A stretch of 64,000 bases of DNA from Perkinsus chesapeaki (lineage: Eukaryota > Perkinsozoa > Perkinsida > Perkinsidae). A program made the translations under genes and the position numbers. Under the pieces are notes generated by a model, which saw nothing but the letters and a program-made list of their open reading frames with translations, had not been told where the DNA came from and ran no database searches. The number at the start of each line of letters is the position of its first letter. The stretch's first letter is position 1. Shown piece after piece: positions 33,965 through 45,186 of the stretch. Location of the stretch: the NCBI GenBank assembly GCA_013115145.1, contig JAAPAO010000002.1, positions 124,001 through 188,000 on the forward strand. Reading direction: 5' to 3'.

Positions 33965-35317
33965 TCACATACTCTTCGAGTGCCCTACCTCAGAGTCATC
34001 ATCGGTGTCATCCTCGGCCTCACTCTCTCCATTTTCATATATGGTATCAAAAATAAAGCTCCGGGTAGAGCTAGCAGCGCGCCGGCTAACATGGCGACTT
34101 TGGAGGACCCCGGAACTGCGGTCATCCGACGAGCTCAATAACTCACCTCGTGGCCGCTCACATAGTATGCATACACTCGAATCGTCATAGTTGACACAGC
34201 GGCATTCCGGGCACTCCCATTGGCTAGAAAGGCCTGTAAGGAACCCACAGGCATTACCTTCTTTTGGGGAACCCGGCTCCGACCGGTTGTCACGGAGGCG
34301 AAGGCCAATTAAATGCTGCTGGCCAGCTTGAAGCCACAAAGAGTACTTGGAGGTCATATAAACATCCGCATCGAAGTTACGACAGCCCTCTTCCGCTGCA
34401 GTACGGAATGTAGCGTGAAACAGAGTAGCTGACCTGGAGGCTCGGGACTTGTCCGCGTACGCCTCGAAACGCTTACGCTCACTCTCATCCTCGACAAAGT
34501 CAAGTAAGGATTTGCCATGCATAGGCGCGAGAAAGACGTAGTCCAACCTGGGGTCAGAGTCCCCGACAATACGAAGATCGTTGTCAACCCAGATGGTCGC
34601 GTCAAAGCTGGCTCGGAGCAAATCGTGCATGTGGGACTTGTAACTATCAGCCTCTCGCTCTGCCACGATTCGAGCGATGGTCTCAAGATGAACCGGAGTA
34701 AGAACGGCCAAGACAATGGCACAACTACACCAGTAGGCTGAAATATACTCCTGGTGGATGGTGTCAAAGTCGGCAATTTCGGCAATAGATACAATCGAGA
34801 TTATTGCATTCTTTACGAGACACAGTATGATCGTGACCCAGTAGGAATAGCTAGTGAATCCTGTGACGAGAAACAGAAAAATATTACTGCAGAAGCCATA
34901 CGGACTACTTAGAAGTGATACAGTCCGACTTAAGTAGATAAGTTGGATAACGTGAAGGCCGACTCCGAATACGACAAGTTCTTGAGCGGAGAGAGCCGAT
35001 TGCCCAGGCTTCGCCGGCACCTTGCCGATGTAGGGAGCGAACCAGCCATCAAGCAAAGGCCGCACAAATACGAGGACAAAAAGACTAGTATCACAGTTAG
35101 CAAGAAAGTAAAGGGCAAATAGAAATGGGGGTAGGAGCCAGCTCAACGCTCTGTACAGAATAACGGCCCGACGCTCACAGGTCGATCGTAATTCGGCTGC
35201 TATATGCTCCCGGGCTTCAGGCACTAGTGGTATGTCCCTCTCGATGAATGGCATAATTCTCTGAAGCCGGTCGATGTGCCATAGCGCTGCTCGATCCAAG
35301 AACGATGATAGGCTCAT
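33965..35317 (-). CDS. Multi-pass membrane protein with PAS-like region and RanBP2-type zinc finger
   Basis: A single-exon frame of 450 residues from ATG 35317. The first half is hydrophobic with about five or six predicted membrane segments (for example LPPFLFALYFLANC, FLFLVTGFTSYSYWVTIILC, WCSCAIVLAVLTPV). Then comes a soluble part that looks like a PAS fold (SFDATIWVDNDLRIVG, KSLLDFVEDESERKRFEAY). Near residues 365-390 is one RanBP2-type finger, W-x-C-x2-C-x10-C-x2-C (WECPECRCVNYDDSSVCILC). The tail is Ser/Asp/Glu-rich (EDDTDDDSEVGHSKSM). RanBP2 fingers bind ubiquitin or single-stranded RNA; PAS folds bind ligands or partners. A membrane-anchored sensor is inferred. The PAS call is by pattern only. 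I know no named family with this order. It is head to head with the DDX56 gene. Confidence 0.7.
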   Translation of the reverse strand: MSLSSFLDRAALWHIDRLQRIMPFIERDIPLVPEAREHIAAELRSTCERRAVILYRALSWLLPPFLFALYFLANCDTSLFVLVFVRPLLDGWFAPYIGKVPAKPGQSALSAQELVVFGVGLHVIQLIYLSRTVSLLSSPYGFCSNIFLFLVTGFTSYSYWVTIILCLVKNAIISIVSIAEIADFDTIHQEYISAYWCSCAIVLAVLTPVHLETIARIVAEREADSYKSHMHDLLRASFDATIWVDNDLRIVGDSDPRLDYVFLAPMHGKSLLDFVEDESERKRFEAYADKSRASRSATLFHATFRTAAEEGCRNFDADVYMTSKYSLWLQAGQQHLIGLRLRDNRSEPGSPKEGNACGFLTGLSSQWECPECRCVNYDDSSVCILCERPRGELLSSSDDRSSGVLQSRHVSRRAASSTRSFIFDTIYENGESEAEDDTDDDSEVGHSKSM

Positions 35318-35813
35318 TTGGGCTTAAACGTACTGAAAACATTTTATACACTTTTGGAAGAATCTTCGAGCTAGCGACTACACGGGAACTCCATTGGCAC
35401 TCAGTGATACCCTCCCATACGACGAACTGTCTGAAAGTACACCAATAGGGTCCCTCAATGCTCGATGCAGCACTAGCACCGACTTGTACTTTCCTACTCA
35501 TACCATAGTACTATACATCCGGCAAGTACCCCTAACATTACACCATGAGTTACACATGAACGAAAACTTCGCTAAATTGTCGTCGAGGGAGAGAATAAGT
35601 TAGTGTGGGCCCAATGACATATACAGACAAGCATTGGGAGCATGTGAAAGCAGGATGTGATACCACAGAGACCGCATAAACCAATGCCCGGGGTGACCGA
35701 GTGCGGAAAATCAAAATTGCAAAATAAGTTTTACTTCGCTCCGCTCAGAGAGACAGTGCGCACGCCCCGTCCCTCCAAGCCCTGTCTGTCCACAACTCAT
35801 CGTTGGCTCTTCC
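35318..35813. promoter_or_regulatory. Divergent intergenic region
   Basis: These 496 bp separate the divergently transcribed membrane/zinc-finger gene (-) and the DDX56 gene (+), so both promoters should be here. A pyrimidine-rich run followed by AG sites (35730-35800) precedes the DDX56 ATG. No TATA-like element stands out and no specific site is claimed. Confidence 0.4.
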
Positions 35814-38244
35814 ATGTCATCTGAAGGCAGTCTCGAGCCGCCTCAAGAAGAGGATCAGCAACAGGGGGACCTCTCCTATGCTGTACTGGACTACTCTATC
35901 AACTGGACGGACTTCTGCGAGAAACATGGAATTGGTACTACTTGGTTAACAACTATTCGTTACTTGGGGGACGGATTTAGTTTACTTGTGAAGTGGGGTC
36001 AGTGGCGTATATCGATTGACCCTTAGATCGGCGTATATCGAAGGCTCTGAACAAGCTGGAGTTCGAGAGGCCGGCTCTTGTGCAGTCCAGAGCCATCCCT
36101 CCCGTACTGGAGAACAAAGATGTCTTAGTGAAGGCCAGAACTGGGTAATAGTGAAGAGGGAGCGAAGTGGACCAACGGTTTTCGTATAGATGTGGTAAAA
36201 CAATCGCTTACGTGGTGCCCCTGCTGCAACAGTTGTTGGCAACTTCCCCTAAGAGCGGAACGAGGCATCCGTTGACAGCCTTTGTGCTGGTTCCAACCAA
36301 GGAACTCTGCGTACAGGTACTATTATATGCTTTAGAGACTCTCAGTTAAAGCGACTCGGTCTTCTCATAGGTAAATCAAGTAGTAAGCTCGTTGTTGCAT
36401 TATGCATTTGATGTTATCTCCTGTGATATGCATACTACTACTCATCCCTATCGGAAGGCCCTTCCCAGTATCTTGGTTTGCACTCCCGCGGCATGCTTGT
36501 CGGTTTTGAAGGCGAGAAAGGATCTGGGTCCTGCCATCAAACACTTGGTTATTGACGAAGCCGACTTGATGCTCTCTTATGGATACGAAGAGGATATCAA
36601 GGGGGTTCTCGGGTACCTCGATCGCTACCAGTGTATGCTACTCAGTGCTACTCTTAACGACGATGTGGAGACTTTAAAGGGTCTTTGCCTACATAAGCCT
36701 GTTATTGTCAAACTAGAGGACGCGGAGAGCGGTGCTGCGGGTGGCGAAGGCCATTTGAAGCAGTTCTACCTACCTTTAAGGCCCGATGAGAAATACTTGG
36801 TCGTGTATGGTCTGCTCAAGCTGAAGCTCTTAGTGGGCAAGACCCTTATCTTCGCTAAGGACATTGATAGTGCCTACCGGTACAAGCTCCTCCTAGATAA
36901 ATTCTCAATGGGAAGCGTAGCCGTCCTCAACTACGAGTTGCCATTCCTGAGTCGGAACCAGATCATCGAATCATTCAACATGAACGCCATCGATGTGCTA
37001 ATCGCGACTAATCAAGCGGTGTCGGGCTCAGGAGCCGAGGAGCAGGCTATTCACAGGTAGTGGGGTCGACGGAGTCTCGGGAACGTCTTGATGTTTGCTC
37101 TCGTGCAGAGGGCTCGACTTCGTTGACGTGAAGGCTGTTCTTAATGCTGACATGCCGGAGACTGCTAGAGAGTACATCCATCGTGTTGGAAGGACGGCTC
37201 GAGGTGAGAGTCTTCGAATGCCAAAGCAGTTGTGTTCGCTCCAGGCAGGCTATTATTCCATTTCTAGGTGGCGCCAATGGTACTGCCTTGACATTAGTGG
37301 ATGACATTGAGCAATGGGAGGAGGTAGTTGTGCGGGAACTTTTAGAAAGTACGAAAGAGAAGTACCGACTCAGATTTTGGAGGAGATCGAAGAGGCTGGG
37401 GTCGAGATTGATGCTTTGCCTCTCGACATCGGCGAGCTCAGCAGCTTGAAGTACCGTGTCGATGATGTATCTCATTCGATCACCAAGAAGGTAGGCTTCG
37501 GGCCTGCAGTACCCCGATAAAGGAATGATGCTCAGGCTGTAGCGGCACTACGCCAATCTGAGCTTATGAGGGAGGTGTTGCATTCGGATAAGATGAAGCA
37601 GCAGCTACAGGAGAATACAGAGGATGCGAAAGCACTCCGGAAGAGCTTGAGGCAGAATAATGCCAAGGTGATCGAGAGTCCTACGGCCTTCAGCATCATA
37701 TACTGCTACCCGCAGGTTGCTGGATCCACTATCAAGAAGAACCTCAAGGACCTTCCGGATTATCTTGTGCCCCAAAGTTTCCTAAACTCGTTAGATGACG
37801 ACGGTGACGAGTCGAATCCTGTTAAGTTGGCGGCTTTGAGTAAGGGAAGTACAACGGATGGAAGAAAAGGGAAAGGTATATGTTGCCAGTGTTTTGGTTG
37901 ATGCGTACAGGTTGCTAGCAGGTCTTAAGAGAAAGCTATCCTCTGATCCCTTGAAGACCTTCGAATCGACAAGGAAGCGCTTGCTGACCGGGAGCATGCG
38001 AGATCGTATGCTGCGTAGAGAACCCTCAAACGGTGAGACTTGGTATTGCTGCGAGGCTAAAGTCTCGATTATTTCAGTCGGAGTAAATGTCGAGTCTTTG
38101 GCTCCTATTTCTGGCCGTAAATTATGGAAGATCCGTCACAAAAAGCACGTCGGCGGCCACAGTGATCGTGCCGGGCAGCCAAAGGTGAACTCTCTAGCCA
38201 TGAAGAAGCGCCGGAAGAAGTTCCAGCTCGGCGGAAGGAGCTAA
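35814..38244 (+). CDS. DDX56: DEAD-box RNA helicase DDX56/Dbp9-like
   Basis: This is an ATP-dependent RNA helicase of 60S ribosomal subunit assembly, expected in the nucleolus. The start is ATG 35814. Exons give the helicase motifs in order: Q motif ([16 protein letters not shown], about 36055), motif I split by an intron (VKARTG/SGKT, 36128-36190), Ia VPTKEL (Lys for the usual Arg), Ib [18 protein letters not shown] (36550), III SAT (36650), [21 protein letters not shown], then the Dbp9-type block [21 protein letters not shown]. An intron at about 37058-37107 precedes [14 protein letters not shown], and motif VI is [12 protein letters not shown]. The C-terminal region (37300-38244) includes [10 protein letters not shown] and ends [14 protein letters not shown], a basic tail typical of Dbp9. 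There are about seven introns. The NYELPxxSR and ENSRxH-like spacing separates it from other DEAD proteins. Confidence 0.85.
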
Positions 38245-38803
38245 ATGATGCCGTTAGATGTAGATATCTCTTCTGGTATCAAAACCACGTCAGTTACTTG
38301 TTTCATCATAACACATTACCCGCTTCCATAGTCGTGAAAGAGTTGCTGAGTTTGTTGATTGGCGGAATTGGACGCGAACTCGGAGATGGTCATACTACTA
38401 GCAGGCGCATGAATAGAGGGATTGCACCGTAGTCACATTGTCACCATCGTGCACGTATCTAGGCGCGCGCTTTTTACGTCAAGCGGAGCGAGTACAAGTG
38501 CATTAGCTATAAACCTGCCTACGTGGTTGGAACGTGACGAGACGCTTACTTTTATATTCGCTGAGAATTCGCAAATGTTCGGCGGTACCGAGCCGTATTT
38601 ATGGACGTGTAAGAGTTTCCATTCATTGTGGTTTGGTGACATTGAGTGAATTTGTGTGTTGCGCCACTCCTGTCTCTCTCCGAAAATTTGGTATCTTTCG
38701 GGCTTGAACCTCGTCAAAGATGATACGAAGATTCTTCCGAGTTCCAAGTGTTGGTTAGATATTCTTACAGCAACATTGTTGGTGCTGCTAAATATTCCAA
38801 ATC
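38245..38803. other. Spacer with no supported gene
   Basis: About 560 bp between two plus-strand genes. Frames are open on both strands (plus 38422-38649, minus 38433-38747) but overlap each other and show no domain or splice context. It should contain the promoter of the CCCH gene. Confidence 0.45.
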
Positions 38804-39919
38804 ATGTCATCGTCTGTTCTCGGAGAAGCTCCTCGTAACGAAGTCGCAGAAATCCCCTCTCCCACTGCCACTCAAATGAGAAGAGCAGCTACGGAGCCCT
38901 CGAGCAGACCTCACAATCACAGCAGTAGTAAGAATAGGAATCGTGGTGGAAGTGATAATAAGAAGATGAGACCTGTGGATCTCAGCAAACATCTGCTGAA
39001 AACAAAGGTACTAGCTAGCCTGGCTGGGTTACGGGAGCATCAGGATCATCGTGTAGGTGTGCAGCCTTTATCTGGAGGGACGTTGTCACTATGGATCAAA
39101 GTGTTTCTTTGCTCACTCAACCTCGGAGCTCCAGCAGCAGCCGAATTTGAAGAAAACCAGTCTATGCAGGCTTTATAGACAGGGTAACCCGGCGCGTTGG
39201 ATATGTTCCAGAAATGCGGCCCATGTTAGGGAAGTGCAAGAAAGGATCGGCGTGCACCTACGCCCACTCGGCAGCTGAGCTTCGGGCTACAGAGAAAACC
39301 GTGATGTGCATCTGGTGGTTAAGTGGCCATTGCAGTCATGGTTCGAAATGCCGGTAAGGGTGGTGAAATTTTAGCGATGTTTGATGAGAAGTTCAACTTC
39401 AGTTTTGCCCACGGAGAAGCCGAGCTGAGGTCTGCTACGAAGTCGGACTCGACCATGTCCTCTGTGGATGGTAGCAGCCCCCGATCAGAAAGGACACCTA
39501 GAGGCGATATGACGAAAAGCTCCTGCTCAAGCTCGTTGGCGCCAAGTTACGGCTTCGAACATGCTGCAACGTTCGACTGCGGTAGAATGACTGATCCTGT
39601 TGAAGAAGAACTGTGCGAGCAAGACGAGTTCGGAACTTCTCCGGCAAACTTACTGCCGGCGTCTTTAACTCACGACATCATCGACTCTGATCCTGTGGAA
39701 GAGCAGGCTGAGCTCGAGAAGACTTCATTCCAGATGGTTCGTGGTGCACCTAAAATTGACATCGCTCGTCCACCGGTACCTCTCGCTCACCTGCCCAAGT
39801 GTATCGGTTGCCAAAACCCAGTTTCGAACGAGGGTGACGTGCTTTGTCAGAATTGTCTCGCTGGTTGCTGTGCTGCTCTAACGAGCGGCGATAACAACAG
39901 CTTTTTGATCTCTATGTAG
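38804..39919 (+). CDS. Protein with three tandem CCCH zinc fingers
   Basis: The start is ATG 38804 (MSSSVLGEAPRNEVAEIPSP). After a Ser/Asn/Lys-rich leader come three CCCH fingers, each with the unusual spacing C-x7-C-x5-C-x3-H and each followed by a copy of AHSxxEL or AHGxxEL: CSLYLEGRCHYGSKCFFAH (about 39058), CRLYRQGKCKKGSACTYAH (joined over the intron 39185-39229) and CIWWLSGHCSHGSKCRFAH (joined over the intron 39354-39404). The C-terminal half is acidic and Ser-rich, with two CxxC pairs near the end (KCIGCQNP, LCQNCLAGCC) that may form another zinc site, and stops at 39919. Such proteins bind RNA. The specific target is unknown. Alternative splicing past the stop cannot be excluded. Confidence 0.7.
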
Positions 39920-41769
39920 ATATTTGTCTTTGTCGAGTCCTGCTGGATGTCTTCGGTGAAGGCATCTCGCTCGACTCTATCAGCTACGATATGAAGAAGT
40001 TTGACAAGTGTGTTAGTCGACGTCGCTCTCGCAGAGGCTGCTACTCCATTTACCGTAACGGCCTGCCCCTGTCGGTCACGCTCGTAGTCGAGCTTGCTTC
40101 GCTTGCAGTCTTTCCGTGCGGTCTGGCTTCAAAAGGAGCATTAGCTCTTTGACCTTCTGCTTTACTCACGGTGTCTACTGGACCTATAATGAGATTTGTT
40201 GTCTACTGCTACAATGCCCTTGTTGGTCCTACGTGGTTGCAGCACCGATTTGGCTCGCATCATTGTACATTTTCTCGTGTATTATTCGACTCGACTCATA
40301 ATCCCGCAGCTTGTCGGTAACACTTCTTGGGTTGCTGCAGAATCACTTATAGATGCTGTCAATTCTGGCCTCTATTCCATCGATATACCCTATTCATGGT
40401 TGTCGAAAAATCTTGGTTGGCTGATGGTATCTGTTGTAGTGGTCGATGCGCTTGACGCTGACACAATAGTGTTTGGCGTTGGTAGCTCTGGTCTTATTTT
40501 TTGCCGCTGTTGGATGATCTCTATTCTGGTCTCTCTCGGCTCTCGCTTAGCTGCGTCTGTTTGGCACCTATTGTAGAACTTTACTATTTCTCTGATACAT
40601 TATGGATTTGTGAACGCAGTTGAGCGCGAGTCGTAGGCCCCCAGAACCGAGCTTATTGTCCTTCTCTGAAGAGAGTACCATTGTCTCGACAACATTACTT
40701 GCTTCATATTTCGTACCTGTGCGTTTGTCTATCCCTCCACTAGTCTTCTATTTCTTTATCACTGGACGTCCGCGTTTGCCTGCCGCTTATGATGAAGGCC
40801 TACGTTGGAAATATGAGAAGCATTCGCGACGCCCATGTTTGTCACCTATTTGTCCTTCCCGAGTATTGCTGATTCCCACGCCACTAATGAGTTCTATTGA
40901 CAGACGCATTTGACACCGGTCGTAAAAAGGCTAGTTGTGTCTGTCGCGGCGTGCGGGCTGGAAGACAGCAAGCCTATTTGATAAGATATCGTCGATGCAA
41001 GCCGAGCTTCTCGACGACCTCGTCCGATCTAGTCGTCAGACTTTCCTATCACTCCATTGATGTTACCCTTCGCGCAGTAGGGTGCGGGTTTTTCGTCTTA
41101 TGCCTGGCCTCACGCTGCTTGCGTAGCAGTGGTGTTGCAATCGTGTTGGCCTGTGATCTTCACGGAGGCTATGTGATGCGGTCTGATCGGCTCAACATAC
41201 CTACCTCTTCGCCCTATGACATCTCAAATGGGAGTTGCGAGTTAGGCTTCCTACAAATACCAAATGCCCATAGTTCGGTAAGCTGCTGCTCTGCCAGCCC
41301 TGTACTATGTTGTCCTAATACTTATAGACTTATTGTATGACCTCGGCGTTGTTGGCGAAAAACAGTAAAGTGATGAAGTGTCACAAATGACCCAGTCACG
41401 TGTTTTAGCCTTATCCGCCGATTATGATAGTGATCTACTATCAGGCCCCTTTCGTATGCTCGTATCATCTTGGTTGCAGTAGAGTCTGAGTCTGCACTTC
41501 AGGGCTCATGCGAGTATCCTGTAGCGATTTGGCGCCCAGCAAGTGAACCTTTTTTGAACGGCTGAATGGCTCTGTCTGTCGACCGTCTCTTTTCCTATGG
41601 TGGGTTCATTTCGCGCTGCTGCTATCCTATGATTTCGATGCTCTTGACTTGTTGATTCAGTAACTTGGGTAAATGTTTTGTTAGTGTATTAATACTAGAG
41701 CGCTCGTATGCGAATTCCAAGCTATCCCGGAACCGCCTCCATCTTTAAGATTTATTTTTCCACTTCTAC
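39920..41769. other. Long T-rich spacer or 3' UTR
   Basis: About 1.85 kb with no gene I can support. The plus strand is T-rich and has several medium frames (40196-40576, 40620-40913, 40897-41340) that are Ser/Leu/Cys-rich, have no domain and cannot be linked by good introns. It could be a long 3' UTR of the CCCH gene, a decayed gene or a non-coding transcript. Confidence 0.45.
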
Positions 41770-42817
41770 ATGACCAAGGGGCGAATTTGCTCCACAGCAG
41801 ACGAAGGGGCTCGTCAGGTGAGTGGAAATGGACCGTTGGAGTCCCTCGAATCCGTCCTCAATCAGGGCGATACTCTTCGGGTCTCCAAGTCCAGTGCTCC
41901 TCCGAAACGGAGGCGGAGCGGCAAGCTGTGTCAGCATCCGAGTGAGTCCCTTGAAGGTTATGAAAGCGAGTCTGATGGTCTTGTGTGTAGGTGGGTGCAA
42001 GCGTTTCGCACAAGGAGCAACAAACCTTTGTATTGGTCATGGTGGAGGTCGTCGCTGCCAGGTTGTAGGTTGCCCTAGATCGGCTGTGGGCCGTAGCAAC
42101 AAATGTGTCTCTCATGGAGGAGGGCGTCGCTGTGAATACCCGCAGTGCTCCAAGAGCGCTAGAGGTTGGTAGCTCATTCAAGGATCTTAGCAGAACTCTC
42201 ACCCTTAGGTAACACAGGATTCTGCTTTGCACATGGAGGCGGCGCTCGTTGCAACATTCCGGAATGTGGCCGAGTGGCTTATCGGAGTACTGGCTTGTGT
42301 GTGGGCCATGGAGCTGGCCGAAAATGCGACTACCCACTATGTCAAGTAACATAATTCTCCCTGGTCCATCCTTGCTCACTTTGCAATCTTCTCTCAGAAG
42401 CTGTCGCGCTGGCCAACAGTGTACTGCCCCATACATAGTGTGATCACCGAACCCCGTATTAACGCCACATCAGAATCTGTCTCCACTGATGCAAGCGAAT
42501 TCGATTTTCACCCCTCCCTGGCGCTCGAAACCGCCGACTTCTCCTGTGAAGAATCAATTAACTCTTCGTCAACCGACACGCGTGCTGATTTCATCGATGA
42601 AGGCCTCGAAGAAAACTACGACACCGTGCCCCTCTTAGACTTCCTCGCCTGTAGCAGCGGAAGGCTTGGTTTGAACGAGCCTTCTGTGCCGGACGAGACT
42701 GCTATTTTTTCAAATGAGCGCTTGGTCGCTCCGGGTGAGGTTCTCTCGAAAATACTGGCTGGTATGCCATTCGACCACCAGTTTCCTTTCGACCTTTCTA
42801 TGGTACGTACAAAATGA
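41770..42817 (+). CDS. WRKY19-like zinc-repeat protein
   Basis: The start is ATG 41770 (MTKGRICSTADEGARQ). A 49-nt intron (gtgagtc...tgtgtag, 41943-41991) joins KLCQHPS to GCKRFAQGATNLCIGHGGG. Four to five tandem repeats of the form R-x-C-x4-C-x-R-x-A-x9-C-x2-HGGG follow: RRCQVVGCPRSAVGRSNKC, RRCEYPQCSKSARG (joined by an intron to NTGFCFAHGGG), ARCNIPECGRVAYRSTGLC, RKCDYPLCQ with a more divergent last partner (YCPIH). This repeat is known from plant WRKY19-type and from oomycete and alveolate proteins and is thought to bind zinc and perhaps nucleic acid. The C-terminal half is acidic and Ser-rich and carries no domain I recognise. Stop at 42815-42817. Confidence 0.75.
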
Positions 42818-43251
42818 TGAAGTTGCTGCATTTTCCCCCGACCATTCCTCTGTGTTACGTAAGTTTCCGATCCCCTTGCCTGATCTCTGCGATCTCGGTA
42901 ACTGCTATCACTGCACTGTTTGGCTATTCAATATGGCCAGCGTGGCTATGTGCCTTTGACGCAGCAGTACCTAGTTTCCGCTTCTGTTATGGCCTAGTCC
43001 CTGATTGTTTCTCAAAGGTGTCTTCTGCTGTGTACTACTGTGTTGCTGATACGGTAGGCAACCGATGGTGCCACTCACATCGTCATCACACAACGTATGG
43101 CTGTTAGATTATGGAGTCGCGACGAAGCGCAGGCAGATACCTGCCAGAATTTTCCATTTAAGATCTTTGTGTTGTGTTACCGAGAGTGACGAAATGGGTC
43201 GAACAATCATCGACGTCTACAGTTGCCTAAGAGTTAACACGCCCAACACAG
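42818..43251. other. T-rich spacer
   Basis: About 430 bp with only short frames. It probably holds the 3' UTR of the zinc-repeat gene and the NIT2 promoter. Confidence 0.45.
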
Positions 43252-44496
43252 ATGTCAGCAGTTTCCCCTGCTTTAAAGTCTTCCCTCCGTGTAGCCCTGC
43301 TCCAGACGAGGGTGCTGCCAGATAAGACAGAATCGTTGCGAGGTACACTCGTACAGTGCCACACGTGAAACCTTGGGAGTGTTTAGGTGCACGAGAGATG
43401 CTTGTAGCGGCGATTGAAAGTTCTCAGCCAGACCTCTGCGTCCTGGGGGAGATGTTTACATGCCCTTACCACCCGAAGTAGCACGTTTTCGTTTTCAATC
43501 AAAAAGTGTAAACCGAGTTCCACAGGTACTTCAGACAATACGGCGAACGTCTCCCGGATCAGAGCCCGACGCTAGATATGGTGAAAGAAGTTGCCAAAGA
43601 GAAGAAGGTCGGCATCACAATCTCGCTCGTTGACAGGCGAAGATTCCTTACATCTTCTTCTAGGTGTGGATCGTCGGCGGAACTGTTCCTGAGTTGGAGG
43701 GCAACAAAGTATATAACACGGCTCTGGTCGTCAACGATTCAGGCGAACTAGTGAAGATTCATCGCAAGGTAAACAGGCCCGATCAGGCGATCTGCACTCG
43801 GGACACTTTCATGGTTTCGACTAACCGTTCGAGCACTTCAGGCACATCTGTTCGACATAGATGTTCCAGCTGATGGGGAGAAGCCCGGTATTCGGTTTTT
43901 CGAGTCAGAGACTTTAAGCCCTGGCAACACAGGCCCGTGTGTTTTCGATACACCCTGGGGGCCCTTCGGGTAAATGCAGACATGATCCAGGCCTGGAGGC
44001 ACGTTGTATTTGCTGCTTTTCTTTAGACTGGGAATCTGTTATGATATACGCTTCCCTGAGTATGCTGCGCTTCTCCGTAATGTTGCACCCGGTTTGAAGA
44101 TGCTCATATATCCCGGAGCTTTCAATATGACAACTGGCCCAGTAAGATGCGCTTGGCATAACACCGGCATCCCGGGCGACCGTCTACTTTGTAGGCTCAC
44201 TGGAGGCTGCTCGCAAGGGCTCGGGCGCTGGACAATCAATGCTATGTGGCGATGGCATCTCCTGCGCGTAGCGAGGTTCCAGAGGATTATCAGGCTTGGG
44301 GCCATTCCATGATTGTCAACCCTTGGGGCGAGGTGAGGAGTACGTCACAACACAATTCGATTTTCTAGTGCAGGTCGTCGACGAGACTGATGAGAAGGCT
44401 GGATGGTTCTCCGTTGACGTCGATCTGAGCATGGTTGATTCAGTCCGTCGCAACATCCCAACAGCAACGCAGAAGAGGTCAGTCGGGGTTCATTAA
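43252..44496 (+). CDS. NIT2: Carbon-nitrogen hydrolase, NIT2-type omega-amidase
   Basis: It probably hydrolyses alpha-ketoglutaramate or alpha-ketosuccinamate, clearing the product of glutamine transamination. The start is ATG 43252 ([20 protein letters not shown]). The first intron (43355-43398) joins SLRG to [23 protein letters not shown], with the catalytic Glu. Next come [10 protein letters not shown] (43531), [25 protein letters not shown] (43662) and VKIHRK, which carries the catalytic Lys and ends at a donor (gtaaac); it is followed by [34 protein letters not shown] then joins [14 protein letters not shown] with the nucleophile Cys (44030), [13 protein letters not shown], and finally the NPWGEV-like region and [20 protein letters not shown]. 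Order and residues follow NIT2 rather than NIT1. About 6-7 introns. Confidence 0.85.
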
Positions 44497-45186
44497 TGGG
44501 TTATGTTGACTCCCATCCTCAGATATGATTTATATACAAAAGTTATGCCTGTGCACCAGGACGAAGAAACGCGTTAAAGAACACCGTTGCATTCAGCAAA
44601 TTTTTCCCGGTCTCTTTTTATTAAACCATTGTTCACTGAAACCAATGTCGAGTTAGTGTGATCGCTCACTCGCAAAACGTATTTATGAAGGCCTTTTATG
44701 TGCCGTCACCACAAGAAAAGGCTAAATGTTGTTCAGCTATTGTCTTGCTATGCGTTCATTGTTTTGGAGCGTTCTACTCCGCCTCCTGCTTGCAGAAGAC
44801 CCGACCGAGTTCTGGTCAAGGTGTAAGGACTGCACTGCGCGTGAGCGAGTTTTTTGCTTTACCAACGGTTAGTCTGTCGATGAGATTGATTCCGGAGGTG
44901 AGTATTCAGGTGCGTGCCTTGAAGACCTTTACATAAACTCTCCCGGTGATTTGATGTGGTCTCGCTGCATGAACCCACTAACCGAGCCCGCAAGCTGTCG
45001 CACTAAAGGAATACATCCTCCAACTAAGGCGCCCAAGATGGAGCATGAGCTATGATATCTTTCTCGTCTTTGGAAGACACTTGTATTGTGCTTGATAAGT
45101 GGGTTGAGGGCCTTCTAAGATACTCTCAACGCAACAAGGAGATCGTGAGACGGCATATCCACATGCAGCTCGGTATCCAATCAACT
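44497..45186. other. Spacer between convergent genes
   Basis: About 690 bp between the NIT2 stop (+) and the next gene's stop (-). A plus-strand frame at 44658-44936 is Cys/Ser/Leu-rich with no support. It should hold two 3' UTRs. Confidence 0.45.
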
